Shown here in pieces: positions 34,721 to 44,975 of a stretch of 64,000 bases of DNA. The stretch lies in NCBI RefSeq assembly GCF_016785945.1, contig NZ_JAEMEF010000003.1, positions 186,001-250,000 of the forward strand, in the 5' to 3' direction. The translations under genes and the position numbers were made by a program. The notes beneath the pieces are model-generated. The model made no database searches and was not told the origin of the DNA. It saw nothing but the letters and a program-made list of their open reading frames with translations. This DNA comes from Olleya sediminilitoris (GTDB taxonomy: Bacteria > Bacteroidota > Bacteroidia > Flavobacteriales > Flavobacteriaceae). Numbering within the stretch: position 1 is the stretch's first letter; each line of letters starts with the position of its first letter.

Positions 34721-37456
34721 ATGAAACACATATTTACACTACTACTTTTATTAGTGGTTACAACTTCTTTTGCTCAAGTTAAATTTGAGGGAGTTGTCAA
34801 AGATAGTTTAGGTGTTGGTTTAGAGCTGGCCAATGTGGTTGCTATAAATCAAGAAACTAAGGCTTTAGAAGCTTATGCTATTACTAATGATAAAGGTCGA
34901 TATAAATTAAATTTAGATGTCAATTCGGCTTATAGTATTCAGGTTAGTTATATAGGAATGCAACAAATTTCTGAAACTATTAATACTAAAGAAGTTGATA
35001 TAACTAAAAATTATACGATGTCTATAGATAATAGTTTAGATGAAGTTGAAATCACCTATGAAATGCCAGTAACCATAAGTGGAGACACAATTACTTACAA
35101 TGCAGATTCTTTTAAAAACGGAACAGAAAGAAAACTTGGTGATGTACTAGAAAAAATGCCAGGAGTAGAAATTAATGATGATGGTGAAGTAGAGGTCGAA
35201 GGTAAAGCTGTTGGTAAAGTCATGATTGATGGTAAAGAGTTTTTTGATGGAGATACTAAATTAGCGACCAAAAATATTCCTGCTAATGCAATAGATAAAG
35301 TGCAAGTTTTGAAAAATTATAGTGAAGTTGGACAGCTTAGTGGTGTAACTAACAATCAAGATAATATTGCAATAAATATTAAATTAAAAGAAGGAAAGAA
35401 AAACTTCTGGTTCGGAACTGTTACAGGTGGTTTAGGAGATTCAAAATCAGGTGAATTATATTTATTTCAACCTAAATTATTTTATTATAGTCCAGCAAAA
35501 AGTATCAATTTTATTGGTGACTTAAATAATATTGGTGAGTTAGCTTTATCACGTCGTGATATGTTTAATTTTTCAGGTGGCTTCCAACAACCTAGTCAGC
35601 AAAGTGGTACCAATATTAGTTTAGGAAGTAACGATTTAGGGTTTAGACAATTACAAAACAATCAAGCTAAAAGTATTGATACAAAATTTGCAGCTGCTAA
35701 CTTTAGCTTTTCACCTAAAAGCACTTTGGATTTAAGCGGATTTGCAATATTAGCAAGTAGCAGAATAGAGTTGCAAGAAAATAGCTCGGTATTTTACACA
35801 GATCAATCTTTAGATATTCCGGATGAAAATACGTCTAGTAATACCAAACAAAAAAGTGATTTAGGGTTGTTTAAATTTAGTGCAAAATATAAGCCCAATC
35901 CTAATAATCAGTTAGATTATGATATACTTGGAAGAGTGTCTAAAGACGAACAGTTAAACGGAACCTTTTCTAGTGTTATTGGACAAATTGATCAAAACGA
36001 AGAGACAACTCCCTTTAAAATAAATCAAAACTTGAATTATTATTATACCATGGATGAGGATAATATTTTTGCACTTTCTGTTCAACATTTATTACAAGAT
36101 GAAGATCCTTTTTATAATGCTATTCTACAAAATAATCCTTTAAATAATAATGATGCTGATAATGATCCTTTTGATGATACAGCTCAAGACTTAGGATTAG
36201 ATGGTACACAAGTAACATATGATGTTAATCAAGAAAAGCGTGTAAAGACAAACCAATTAGATGCTAAAGTAGATTATTGGAATATTTTAAATAAGAAAAG
36301 CGATATTAATTTTACTGTCGGAACTATATATAGTAATCAGCAATTTGATTCTAATTTATTTCAGACTTTAGATGATGGAAGCGATTTAGAAACAGACACA
36401 ACACTAGAAGGTTTGTCAGACGAGAATGATATTAAATATACTTTTAGTGATGTTTATTTAGGTGCACATTACCGTATTAAAACTGGTAAATTTACAATAA
36501 GTCCAGGTGTATCAGCACATGCATATAGTGCAGTTAATAAACAATTTGGAACAAAAACTACGGATAACTTTTTTAGAGTTTTACCAGATTTAAATGTACG
36601 TGTACAGTTAAAAGGTAGCGAAACTTTAAATTTAACTTATAAAATGCAAACTCAGTTTACAGATGTTAATCAATTTGCTGAAGCAGTAGTGTTAAATAGT
36701 TATAATTCGACGTTTGCAGGTAATCCTGATTTAGAAAGTTCTTTATCTCATAATGTCAACTTAAGTTATTTTAGTTTTAATATGTTTAATTATACTAATG
36801 TTTTTGCATTTGTTAATTATAGTAAAAACATTGATAATATTAGAAACGTATCAGAGTTTCAACCAGGATCTGTTATTAGAATAAGTACTCCATTTAACTC
36901 TGGTTTAGAAGATGAAAGTTTAAATGTTAGTGGACGTTTTCAAAGACGATTTGGAAAACTTCAAGCTAGTGCAAGAGGGACTTTTGGTTATACAAAATTT
37001 AGTCAATTTATAAATGAAGAAATTTCGGTTAATCAAAATTACACACAAAGTTATACTGCACAATTACGTTCTAACTTTAACAATGCACCAAATTTTGAGT
37101 TGAGTTACCGTTATGGTTTAACTAATAGTGATCAAGGAGATCGTACAACTAAAATTTATACCAACGCACCTTCAGCTGAGTTTGATGCTTTAATTTTTAA
37201 AACGTTTACTTTTAAAACAGATTATACGTATAGTCGTCAAACTATTGATGGAGATAGTAATGGTTTTGGTCTATGGAATGCAAACTTAGCATATAGAAAA
37301 AGTAGTGATAGTAAATGGGAATATGAGCTTAAAGCAACTAACCTTTTAGATACAGCTTCAAGAATACAAAATAGTAATGGAGCCTTATCTGTAAGTACAA
37401 GCGAGTATTTTATACAGCCTAGATTTGTAACAGCAAGATTTATTTACAATCTATAA
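34721..37456 (+). CDS. TonB-dependent receptor-like outer-membrane protein with carboxypeptidase-regulatory domain
   Basis: The 911-residue protein has a signal peptide (to about 18, TSFAQ). A CarboxypepD_reg-like domain follows (FEGVVKDSLGVGLELANVVA, then TNDKGRYKL). A plug-like region has GDVLEKMPGVEINDDGEVEV and IAINIKLKEG. The rest is a long beta-barrel ending in FVTARFIYNL. It resembles the outer-membrane beta-barrel receptor family found next to GLPGLI genes. The transported ligand is unknown. Confidence 0.88.
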   Translation: MKHIFTLLLLLVVTTSFAQVKFEGVVKDSLGVGLELANVVAINQETKALEAYAITNDKGRYKLNLDVNSAYSIQVSYIGMQQISETINTKEVDITKNYTMSIDNSLDEVEITYEMPVTISGDTITYNADSFKNGTERKLGDVLEKMPGVEINDDGEVEVEGKAVGKVMIDGKEFFDGDTKLATKNIPANAIDKVQVLKNYSEVGQLSGVTNNQDNIAINIKLKEGKKNFWFGTVTGGLGDSKSGELYLFQPKLFYYSPAKSINFIGDLNNIGELALSRRDMFNFSGGFQQPSQQSGTNISLGSNDLGFRQLQNNQAKSIDTKFAAANFSFSPKSTLDLSGFAILASSRIELQENSSVFYTDQSLDIPDENTSSNTKQKSDLGLFKFSAKYKPNPNNQLDYDILGRVSKDEQLNGTFSSVIGQIDQNEETTPFKINQNLNYYYTMDEDNIFALSVQHLLQDEDPFYNAILQNNPLNNNDADNDPFDDTAQDLGLDGTQVTYDVNQEKRVKTNQLDAKVDYWNILNKKSDINFTVGTIYSNQQFDSNLFQTLDDGSDLETDTTLEGLSDENDIKYTFSDVYLGAHYRIKTGKFTISPGVSAHAYSAVNKQFGTKTTDNFFRVLPDLNVRVQLKGSETLNLTYKMQTQFTDVNQFAEAVVLNSYNSTFAGNPDLESSLSHNVNLSYFSFNMFNYTNVFAFVNYSKNIDNIRNVSEFQPGSVIRISTPFNSGLEDESLNVSGRFQRRFGKLQASARGTFGYTKFSQFINEEISVNQNYTQSYTAQLRSNFNNAPNFELSYRYGLTNSDQGDRTTKIYTNAPSAEFDALIFKTFTFKTDYTYSRQTIDGDSNGFGLWNANLAYRKSSDSKWEYELKATNLLDTASRIQNSNGALSVSTSEYFIQPRFVTARFIYNL

Positions 37457-37476
37457 ATTGATTAATAGCTAAATTA

Positions 37477-37512
37477 AAAACCCTTTTAATAATTACGTTT
37501 TAAGGGTTTTTT
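37477..37512. terminator. Terminator between the TonB-receptor gene and mrdB
   Basis: AAAACCCTT (37477-37485) pairs with AAGGGTTTT (37502-37510), with T-rich sequence after and A-rich before, so it can serve both convergent units. Confidence 0.75.
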
Positions 37513-37542
37513 TATGTTTTTATAATATGCTAATTTCTTGTT

Positions 37543-38820
37543 TTACCACTCATTAATACGGTTTGAGTCTAGTTTTATAAAAATAAACACCAAAATAGTA
37601 AATCCCCAAAGTCCAGATCCACCATAACTAAAAAATGGTAGAGGTATACCTATAGTTGGTATTAATCCCATAACCATACCAATATTGATTAAAAAATGTA
37701 AAAACAAAATAGAGCCAACAGCATAGCCATACATCCTGCTAAATTGGTTTTTTTGTCGTTCGGCAAGAATTAAAATTCTTATAATTAATAATAAAAAGAC
37801 AAGTACGGTTAAGAAACTTCCTACAAAACCCCATTCTTCACCAACAGTACTAAAAATATAATCAGTGTGTTGTTCTGGGACAAAGTTTCCGGTTGTACGT
37901 GTGCCTTCCAAAAAGCCTTTTCCCTTAAAACCACCACTGCTTATTGCTTTTTCAGATTCGTTTAAATTGTAAGCGACCGTTTTTTTCATTCGCTCTAATT
38001 TATCAGGATCTTTCTCTAAACTTAGCCATATTGTAATTCTGTCTTTTTGGTGAGCTGGTAATATATTATCATAAAAAAAACGGACACTAAAAGCCAAAGC
38101 AGTACATAAAAGTATTACTACAATAGGTTGAAAAATAGAAGGACGCTTTTTGCGTGTAAAGTAGTAGGTTAGTACAATAATTGCAGTTGTTAACAGTGTG
38201 CTTGTAGCTCCAAGTTTTAAAGCGAAAATAGAGAGTAAAATAAGTAATACTGCAACTATTAAATACATGTGTGGTAAGCCTTCTCTGTACAATACAAAGA
38301 AAAATGCACCATAAACAATTGCGCTTCCAGCATCAGGTTGTAATAAAACTAAAAAAGCAGGAACAACTATTATTGCAAATGTTTTAAGTTGATCATTAAA
38401 TCGTTTTATATCTGTATTTAAATCGCTTACATATTTAGCTACAGCTAAAGCAGTTGCTACTTTTGCAAATTCTCCAGGTTGGAAGGTAAAACTACCAATA
38501 GGATACCAAGAGGTGGCTCCATTAATGTTTTTTCCAAAAATAAATAAGCCAGCTAAAGAGAGTAATGCTGAAAAATATATGATACTAGAAAAACGTTCGT
38601 AAAACTTAGACTCTATTGATAAAACCAAAATTATTAGTACTACAGAAAGCGCAATGAAAATAAGTTGTTTGCTGTAGTAATGAGAAAAATTTGAAAATTC
38701 TAAAGCTTCTCCAGAGTGTGAAGCAGATATGATGTTTACCCAACCAAAAATAACTAGTATAAAAAACAGTAGAATGGTTAACCAGTCAAATTTGTAATGT
38801 CTATCAGTTTGTCTTAACAT
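37543..38820 (-). CDS. mrdB: Rod shape-determining protein RodA (SEDS glycosyltransferase)
   Basis: Polymerises peptidoglycan glycan strands in the elongasome. The 425-residue protein has about ten membrane helices, GSFTFQPGEFAKVATALAVA, LLQPDAGSAIVYGAFFFVL (with the conserved Asp), GTRTTGNFVPEQHTDYIF and IPTIGIPLPFFSYGGSG, all SEDS motifs. Its start overlaps the end of mrdA by one base. It is the last gene of the mre-mrd operon. Confidence 0.95.
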   Translation of the reverse strand: MLRQTDRHYKFDWLTILLFFILVIFGWVNIISASHSGEALEFSNFSHYYSKQLIFIALSVVLIILVLSIESKFYERFSSIIYFSALLSLAGLFIFGKNINGATSWYPIGSFTFQPGEFAKVATALAVAKYVSDLNTDIKRFNDQLKTFAIIVVPAFLVLLQPDAGSAIVYGAFFFVLYREGLPHMYLIVAVLLILLSIFALKLGATSTLLTTAIIVLTYYFTRKKRPSIFQPIVVILLCTALAFSVRFFYDNILPAHQKDRITIWLSLEKDPDKLERMKKTVAYNLNESEKAISSGGFKGKGFLEGTRTTGNFVPEQHTDYIFSTVGEEWGFVGSFLTVLVFLLLIIRILILAERQKNQFSRMYGYAVGSILFLHFLINIGMVMGLIPTIGIPLPFFSYGGSGLWGFTILVFIFIKLDSNRINEW

Positions 38821-40748
38821 TAATTTAGTTGGTTTAGTCGTTTTTTAAGTTTATAAAATTCTTCTGGTTTGACCACTTGTAATTGGCTTTGACCATTTAT
38901 TTTAAAAGGTTCTCCAGAATAAGGTTTGGCATATTCGTTTTCTAACGTGTGATTTAACACCCAATCTTCTAAATCTGTTCTGCTAATACTTCCTTTTAAG
39001 TATTTTTCAATCATTAGACTGGTTATTTTCCCAGCATAACGACTTCCCCAATATCCATTTTCTACAAAAACAGCTATTGCAATTTTTGGGTTGTCTTTTG
39101 GTGCAAATGCTACAAAAATGGAGTGATCCGTTAATTGTGTTTTAATACTGTCTATTTTTACAAAATTTTCTACTGTACCTGTTTTCCCAACAATTTCTAT
39201 GTCTTTTACTTGCAAGGATTCTGCTGTACCTTTTTCATATACCTTTAACATACCTTCTATAACAGGATCAAAATGTTGTTTGTCTATGGTTGTATGTTTT
39301 GGTGTTGTAAAGCTTTCAGGTAAAGGTTGGTCTTGAATACTTTTTATAATGTGTGGTGTAAAGTAATAACCTCTATTAGCAATTGCAGCTACCATGTTGG
39401 CTAATTGTATTGGTGTAGTCCTAACTTCACCTTGCCCGATGGCATTCGACATGGTGTAAGTAGAATAAAAACGTTTAGGATAAGCGTTGCTATAAAATTC
39501 TCTATTAGGTATTCGTCCTTTTTGACCAACATATAAATCGTTGTTTAAAAAATTTCCGAGACCAAAACTTTGAACATGTTTACTCCAATTGTCAATACCA
39601 ATAGAAGCATTGTCGTATTTATCAAGTATACGTTTGTATGCAGTCCCGAAATATGCATTACAGGATTGTTGGATACCTCTTGATAAGTCATTTTTTACAC
39701 CATAGCCACAGTGACACTTCATAAAGGCTTTTTTACCGTATTTAAGACCGTTATAACATGTTATTTTTTCTTCTGTAGAAATCACACCTTCTTGTAGAGC
39801 AATTAAGGCATTCATTAATTTAAAAGGTGAACCAGGTTCATAAACTCCTTGTAAACTTCGGTTAAATAATGGTTTTGCTATTGAGTCTCTGTAAAGTTTA
39901 GTATAGTTTTTACTTCGGTTTCTTCCTACTAAACTATTTGGGTTGTAAGTTGGTGCTGATATCATAGCTAGTATTTCACCACTTTCTGGTTCTATTGCTA
40001 TAACACCACCTCGCTTATTGGTCATTAATAATTCTCCATAGGCTTGCAAGGTAGCATCTATGGTTATTTTAATATCTTTTCCAGACTCAGGAAGTGTGTC
40101 ATAAATTCCGTCTTTATAAGGACCAATATTACGATTAAATCTATCTTTTTGTATAAACTTGATTCCTTTTTGCCCACGCAGTGTTTCTTCATAGGATGCT
40201 TCAACACCAGCTTTACCTATTAAATCACCCGAATGATAGTAGCTATCATTTTTAATATTTCGGTTATTAACTTCGCCAATATCACCTAAAACGTTAGCTC
40301 CAATAGTGGTTTCGTATTTTCTAAGATTTCTTTTTTGAATATAAAAACCTTCATATTTACGCATCTTTTCTTGTAATACAGCATAGTCTTCTTTGGACAA
40401 ATGTGATACAAAAACATAAGGTAGTCTTGGTGAGTAGCGATATGCTTTATCGTATTTTTTAATAAAGGTTTCTTTATCTATTTTTAAAAGATTACAAAAC
40501 TCTAATGTGTCTAATGCTTTGACTTCTCTAGGTATTACCATCACATCATAAGACGGTTGGTTAGATACTAAAAGTTGTCCATTTCTGTCGTAAACAAAAC
40601 CACGTTTAGGGTAATCAAACACTTTACGTATAGCATTATCTTGATATAGATTATAGTCTGTTGTTTTAATAACTTGTAAATACAATAAACGACCTGTAAA
40701 TATTAAACCAACAACGATAACAGAAAAAAGCAGTAAAAATTTTCTCAT
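38820..40748 (-). CDS. mrdA: Penicillin-binding protein 2 (transpeptidase)
   Basis: Cross-links peptidoglycan together with RodA. The 642-residue protein has an N-terminal membrane anchor, a dimerisation domain, and the transpeptidase motifs SxxK in EPGSPFKLM, SxN in QQSCNAYF and KTG in VGKTGTVENF. An extra CHCGYG segment between the first two motifs is Cys-rich for this family. It overlaps mreD by 4 bases and mrdB by 1. Confidence 0.95.
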   Translation of the reverse strand: MRKFLLLFSVIVVGLIFTGRLLYLQVIKTTDYNLYQDNAIRKVFDYPKRGFVYDRNGQLLVSNQPSYDVMVIPREVKALDTLEFCNLLKIDKETFIKKYDKAYRYSPRLPYVFVSHLSKEDYAVLQEKMRKYEGFYIQKRNLRKYETTIGANVLGDIGEVNNRNIKNDSYYHSGDLIGKAGVEASYEETLRGQKGIKFIQKDRFNRNIGPYKDGIYDTLPESGKDIKITIDATLQAYGELLMTNKRGGVIAIEPESGEILAMISAPTYNPNSLVGRNRSKNYTKLYRDSIAKPLFNRSLQGVYEPGSPFKLMNALIALQEGVISTEEKITCYNGLKYGKKAFMKCHCGYGVKNDLSRGIQQSCNAYFGTAYKRILDKYDNASIGIDNWSKHVQSFGLGNFLNNDLYVGQKGRIPNREFYSNAYPKRFYSTYTMSNAIGQGEVRTTPIQLANMVAAIANRGYYFTPHIIKSIQDQPLPESFTTPKHTTIDKQHFDPVIEGMLKVYEKGTAESLQVKDIEIVGKTGTVENFVKIDSIKTQLTDHSIFVAFAPKDNPKIAIAVFVENGYWGSRYAGKITSLMIEKYLKGSISRTDLEDWVLNHTLENEYAKPYSGEPFKINGQSQLQVVKPEEFYKLKKRLNQLN

Positions 40749-41251
40749 TTAGATTTTGAACTAAAAATATATGTTATTAAAATACATAGTATAATAGTAA
40801 ATATACCTGAGAACAACGTGTTTTGTAACACAAAAATTATTTTAGAAACGTTAAAAATTTCTAATAAAAAATAAGTTAGATGATGTATTAAAACTAATAG
40901 TAAAATATAAGTTACACGTTGACCAAAATCTATGTTATTAAATTTTACTGCTTGATGCTCATAAATTGCACCAAAACTAAACTTTAAAATAATAGGTCTA
41001 GCATAAGCTGTTAGTAGTGCTGCTGCTGCGTTTATACCACCAGAATCCATAAATATATCAATACTTAATCCTAACAAAAAGCTTAAAAATAAAAATGTAA
41101 GTCTATTGTTTTTTACAGGAAATAAAGCTATGAATAAAACGTAAACGTATGGATTGATATAACCCATAAAATTAATATTATTAAACACTAATACTTGAAG
41201 TAGTATTAATACAATAAACCTAACAGTATGTATGGATAATAGGTTATTCAT
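40745..41251 (-). CDS. mreD: Rod shape-determining protein MreD
   Basis: The small integral membrane protein (168 residues) has five or so helices, with LLGLSIDIFMDSGGINAAAALL typical of MreD, and bridges MreC with the elongasome. It overlaps mreC by 8 bases and mrdA by 4, which points to coupled translation. Confidence 0.92.
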   Translation of the reverse strand: MNNLLSIHTVRFIVLILLQVLVFNNINFMGYINPYVYVLFIALFPVKNNRLTFLFLSFLLGLSIDIFMDSGGINAAAALLTAYARPIILKFSFGAIYEHQAVKFNNIDFGQRVTYILLLVLIHHLTYFLLEIFNVSKIIFVLQNTLFSGIFTIILCILITYIFSSKSK

Positions 41252-42059
41252 TGGTGTTTAATAAATCGTCTATTAAGGGTTTGTCTTTGTTTTCTATTAT
41301 ATTGACATGCTCAAGGTTAGTCATGTCGTTAAATAATTTTATATTAATTTCAAAATAATTTTTAGTAGCATCCAATTGGTGGTCTTCAATAGCACCAACT
41401 AAAATACCTTTTGGGAAAATTGCCGATCGTCCAGATGTTATTATAGTATCTCCTTTAGATACAACTGCATTTTTCTGAATATCTGTAAGTTGTATATAAT
41501 CTGGTGATTGTCCGTTCCAACTTAAAGTTCCAAAATGATTAGAGTTTTTAAGTTGACCACTTATTTTATTAGTTGTGTTTAATATAGAAATTACAGTTGC
41601 GTAACTACTGTTGGTATTATCTACAATTCCAATAATTCCGTTAGTAGACACAACACCTAAATCTTGTTTAATACTATCGTTTACTCCTTTGTTTATAGTT
41701 AAATAGTTGTTTTGTAAATTGTAACTATTCTTTATAATTTTAGCAGAGGTAAACTTATATTTTTTTTGAAACAAAGTCGTATCCACAAAAGTATTTGTAG
41801 GATCTTGTTGATTATATAACAATGACTTTAAATAGGTGTTTTCTTTTTGTAATTTTTCGTTTTCTTCTTTTAAACCAAAATAACTAGTAACCGAGTTGCT
41901 AGTATTATAAACACCACCTGTAATACTATTAGCCGAATTTATAAACTTGCTTTTATGGTAGTTGTGTGATTGTATTGTTAATCCAATAGCAATACCAAAC
42001 AGCAACAAGAAAAACAAAAACGCTTTGTTTTTAAGTATAAAATTTACAATTTGTTGCAT
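41244..42059 (-). CDS. mreC: Rod shape-determining protein MreC
   Basis: The 271-residue protein has one membrane helix near the N-terminus, a coiled coil (LKEENEKLQKENTYLKSLL) and a beta-rich periplasmic domain with GIVDNTNSSYATVISILN and GDTIITSGRSAIFPKGILVG. It links MreB filaments in the cytoplasm to PBP2 and RodA. It starts 13 bases after mreB. Confidence 0.95.
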   Translation of the reverse strand: MQQIVNFILKNKAFLFFLLLFGIAIGLTIQSHNYHKSKFINSANSITGGVYNTSNSVTSYFGLKEENEKLQKENTYLKSLLYNQQDPTNTFVDTTLFQKKYKFTSAKIIKNSYNLQNNYLTINKGVNDSIKQDLGVVSTNGIIGIVDNTNSSYATVISILNTTNKISGQLKNSNHFGTLSWNGQSPDYIQLTDIQKNAVVSKGDTIITSGRSAIFPKGILVGAIEDHQLDATKNYFEINIKLFNDMTNLEHVNIIENKDKPLIDDLLNTNE

Positions 42060-42072
42060 TTAGTTATAGTTA

Positions 42073-43101
42073 CTACTTGATCAATACGCTTTTGTATTTA
42101 GCAATGTTTTTAAGTGTAATTCCGGTTCCTCTTACTACAGCACGTAATGGGTCTTCAGCAATATAAACAGGTAAATCTGTTTTTTGAGATAGACGTTTAT
42201 CCAAACCACGTAGCATAGATCCACCACCTGCAAGATAAATACCTGTATTGTAAATATCAGCAGCTAATTCTGGAGGTGTTTGAGATAAAGTTTCCATAAC
42301 AGCATCTTCAATACGTAAAATAGATTTATCTAAAGCTTTAGCAATCTCTCTATAGCTAATTTGTACTTGCTTAGGTTTACCAGTTAAAAGATCACGACCT
42401 TGTACGCTCATGTCTTCTGGTGGAAGGTCTAAATCTTCTGTAGCAGCACCAATTTGAATTTTAATTTTTTCAGCAGTACGCTCACCAACATATAAATTGT
42501 GTTGTGTACGCATGTAATAAATAATATCGTTTGTAAACACATCACCTGCAATTTTTACAGATTTATCACAAACAATTCCACCTAAAGCAATCACTGCAAT
42601 TTCAGTAGTACCACCACCAATATCAACAATCATATTTCCTTTAGGTTGCATGATATCCACACCAATACCAATAGCAGCAGCCATAGGTTCGTGTATTAAG
42701 TATACTTCTTTACCATTAACACGCTCAGCACTTTCTTTTACAGCTCGCATTTCTACCTCTGTAATTCCAGACGGAATACAAATAACCATACGTAAAGCAG
42801 GCGTAAATAATTTCTTTTTTAAAGCAGGAATATTTTTAATAAACAGACTTATCATTTGTTCAGACGCATCAAAATCTGCAATTACACCATCTTTTAGAGG
42901 TCTAATCGTTTTAATGTTTTCATGTGTTTTACCTTGCATCATGTTGGCTTCTTGACCAACAGCAATGATTTTACCCGAAATCCTGTCTCTGGCAACTATC
43001 GAAGGCGCATCAACTACAACCTTGTCGTTATGAATAATTAATGTGTTGGCAGTACCTAAATCTATAGCGATTTCTTCTGTCAGGAAATCAAAAAATCCCA
43101 T
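42073..43101 (-). CDS. mreB: Rod shape-determining protein MreB (bacterial actin)
   Basis: The 342-residue actin homologue has phosphate-1 motif IDLGTANTLI, VCIPSGITEVEMRAVKESAE, phosphate-2 motif MIVDIGGGTTEIAVI and adenosine motif GIYLAGGGSMLRGLD. It organises lateral cell-wall growth. It is the first gene of the five-gene operon; I see no clear TAnnTTTG box in its 245-bp upstream gap, which also contains the purH terminator. Confidence 0.97.
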   Translation of the reverse strand: MGFFDFLTEEIAIDLGTANTLIIHNDKVVVDAPSIVARDRISGKIIAVGQEANMMQGKTHENIKTIRPLKDGVIADFDASEQMISLFIKNIPALKKKLFTPALRMVICIPSGITEVEMRAVKESAERVNGKEVYLIHEPMAAAIGIGVDIMQPKGNMIVDIGGGTTEIAVIALGGIVCDKSVKIAGDVFTNDIIYYMRTQHNLYVGERTAEKIKIQIGAATEDLDLPPEDMSVQGRDLLTGKPKQVQISYREIAKALDKSILRIEDAVMETLSQTPPELAADIYNTGIYLAGGGSMLRGLDKRLSQKTDLPVYIAEDPLRAVVRGTGITLKNIAKYKSVLIK

Positions 43102-43272
43102 ATGTTAAATGTAATTATAAGGCGTTATTGTAAAGATGTCGTAAAAGTAATAAAAGTATGGTAATATAAGGATTTTATGTCTTACAATTTTTATTAATTG
43201 GTATACAAATAAAAGATACGATTAAAAAGTAGATTTGGATGTTTTCGTTGTCACGGAAATTAAGCCCAACAC

Positions 43273-43307
43273 ACAAAAAAAAGCTTCGGTAATCACACCG
43301 AAGCTTT
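43273..43307 (-). terminator. Terminator of purH
   Basis: AAAGCTTCGGT (43280-43290) pairs perfectly with ACCGAAGCTTT (43297-43307). On the minus strand it is followed by eight T, so it ends purH before mreB. Confidence 0.88.
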
Positions 43308-43346
43308 GTATATAAATTTAAACGTTGTCTTTGTAAAACTAACCGT

Positions 43347-44876
43347 TTAGTGTTTAAAATGACGTGTACCAGTCATAACCATTGATATGTCATTATCGTT
43401 GCAGTAATCAATGCTTAATTGGTCTTTAATAGAGCCTCCAGGTTGGATCACACTAGATATACCAACATTACCTGCAATTTCTACACAATCAGGAAATGGA
43501 AAAAACGCATCACTTGCCATAACACTACCTTTTAAATCAAATTTAAAAGATTGTGCTTTGTGTATTGCTTGATTTAAAGCATCCACACGACTGGTTTGTC
43601 CAGTTCCGCTAGCACATAACTGTTTGTTTTTTACTAAAACAATAGTGTTTGATTTAGTGTGCTTGCAAATTTTAGAAGCAAAAATTAAATCTTCAATTTC
43701 AGACGTATTAGGTTTAGTATTAGTTGCGTATTTAAAATCTTCAATAACATCTGTTTTATTGTCTTTGTCTTGTACCAATACTCCGTTTAAACAAGTTCTA
43801 ACAGATGTTTGTGGGAAATCAATATCATTTAAAACTAATAGTATTCTGTTTTTCTTACCTTTTAAAATAGTTTCAGCTTCTGATGAAAAAGAAGGAGCGA
43901 TTACTACTTCGCAAAATAAGGTATGAATAGCATTGGCAGTAGCCTCGTCAATTTCAGTATTACTAATTAAAACACCACCAAATGCAGAAACAGGGTCACC
44001 AGCTAATGCATCAGTATAGGCTTGTTGGACTGTATCACGCTGTGCAAATCCACAAGCATTGTTATGCTTCAAAATAGCAAAAGTTGGATTTTCACCTTTA
44101 AATTCTTGAATTAAATTTACTGCAGCATCAACATCTAAAAGGTTGTTGTAGCTTAATTCTTTACCATGTAATTTTGTAAATAATTCGTCAAAATTTCCAA
44201 AGAAAAATCCTTTTTGATGTGGGTTTTCACCATAACGTAAAACTTGACCTTTAGTTTCGCTTAATTTAAAAGATGCTAAGTTTTCTGTAGTATTAAAATA
44301 GTTAAAGATAGCAGAGTCGTAATGTGATGATACATTAAAAGCTTTAGCAGCAAAACGTTTACGATCAGCTTCAGATAAGTCTCCTTTTTTATCTGTAATT
44401 AGTTCTAAAAATTCGGCATAATCATCAACTGAAGAGACACAAATGACGTCTGCATAATTTTTAGCAGCAGCACGTATTAAAGAGATACCTCCAATATCAA
44501 TTTTTTCGATAATATCTTGATTAGAAGCTCCAGAAGCTACTGTTTTTTCAAAAGGATATAAATCTACAATCACGACATCTATTTGTGGTATGTCAAAGTC
44601 TTTCATTTCTTTAACATCACCATCATGATTCTGACGGTTTAAAATACCTCCAAAAACTTTTGGGTGTAACGTTTTTACACGACCACCTAAAATAGAAGGA
44701 TAAGACGTCACGTCCTCTACAGGAACGACATCAATACCAAGGTTTTTTATAAAAGTTTCGGTTCCACCAGTAGAGTAAATGGTAACACCTTGTTTGTTTA
44801 GTTCTTTAACAATTGGTTCTAATCCATCTTTGCTAAAAACTGAAATTAATGCAGATTTAATTGTTTTGTTGCTCAT
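43347..44876 (-). CDS. purH: Bifunctional AICAR formyltransferase / IMP cyclohydrolase
   Basis: Carries out the last two steps of IMP synthesis, using formyl-tetrahydrofolate. The product is about 509 residues. The N-terminal cyclohydrolase (SALISVFSKDGLEPIVKEL, then STGGTETFI and GGRVKTLHPKVFGGIL) is followed by the formyltransferase with QVLRYGENPHQKGFF, LKHNNACGFA and SDAFFPFPD. The start is ATG 44876; a TTG at 44897 lies just inside the transcript start region next to the -7 box. It stands between mreB and a small GAF gene and is read as its own unit. Confidence 0.96.
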   Translation of the reverse strand: MSNKTIKSALISVFSKDGLEPIVKELNKQGVTIYSTGGTETFIKNLGIDVVPVEDVTSYPSILGGRVKTLHPKVFGGILNRQNHDGDVKEMKDFDIPQIDVVIVDLYPFEKTVASGASNQDIIEKIDIGGISLIRAAAKNYADVICVSSVDDYAEFLELITDKKGDLSEADRKRFAAKAFNVSSHYDSAIFNYFNTTENLASFKLSETKGQVLRYGENPHQKGFFFGNFDELFTKLHGKELSYNNLLDVDAAVNLIQEFKGENPTFAILKHNNACGFAQRDTVQQAYTDALAGDPVSAFGGVLISNTEIDEATANAIHTLFCEVVIAPSFSSEAETILKGKKNRILLVLNDIDFPQTSVRTCLNGVLVQDKDNKTDVIEDFKYATNTKPNTSEIEDLIFASKICKHTKSNTIVLVKNKQLCASGTGQTSRVDALNQAIHKAQSFKFDLKGSVMASDAFFPFPDCVEIAGNVGISSVIQPGGSIKDQLSIDYCNDNDISMVMTGTRHFKH

Positions 44877-44898
44877 TATAGTTGTGTTAATAAGCAAG

Positions 44899-44906
44899 CA
44901 AATTTA
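44899..44906 (-). promoter_or_regulatory. -7 box (TAAATTTG) for purH
   Basis: On the minus strand TAAATTTG matches TAnnTTTG exactly and ends 22 bases before the purH ATG. Confidence 0.55.
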
Positions 44907-44975
44907 AGTAAAACTAAATTGTTTTAGTTGAAAAACTTAAGTCCTTTTTCAACTAAAACAAGTAGTTATTAACAT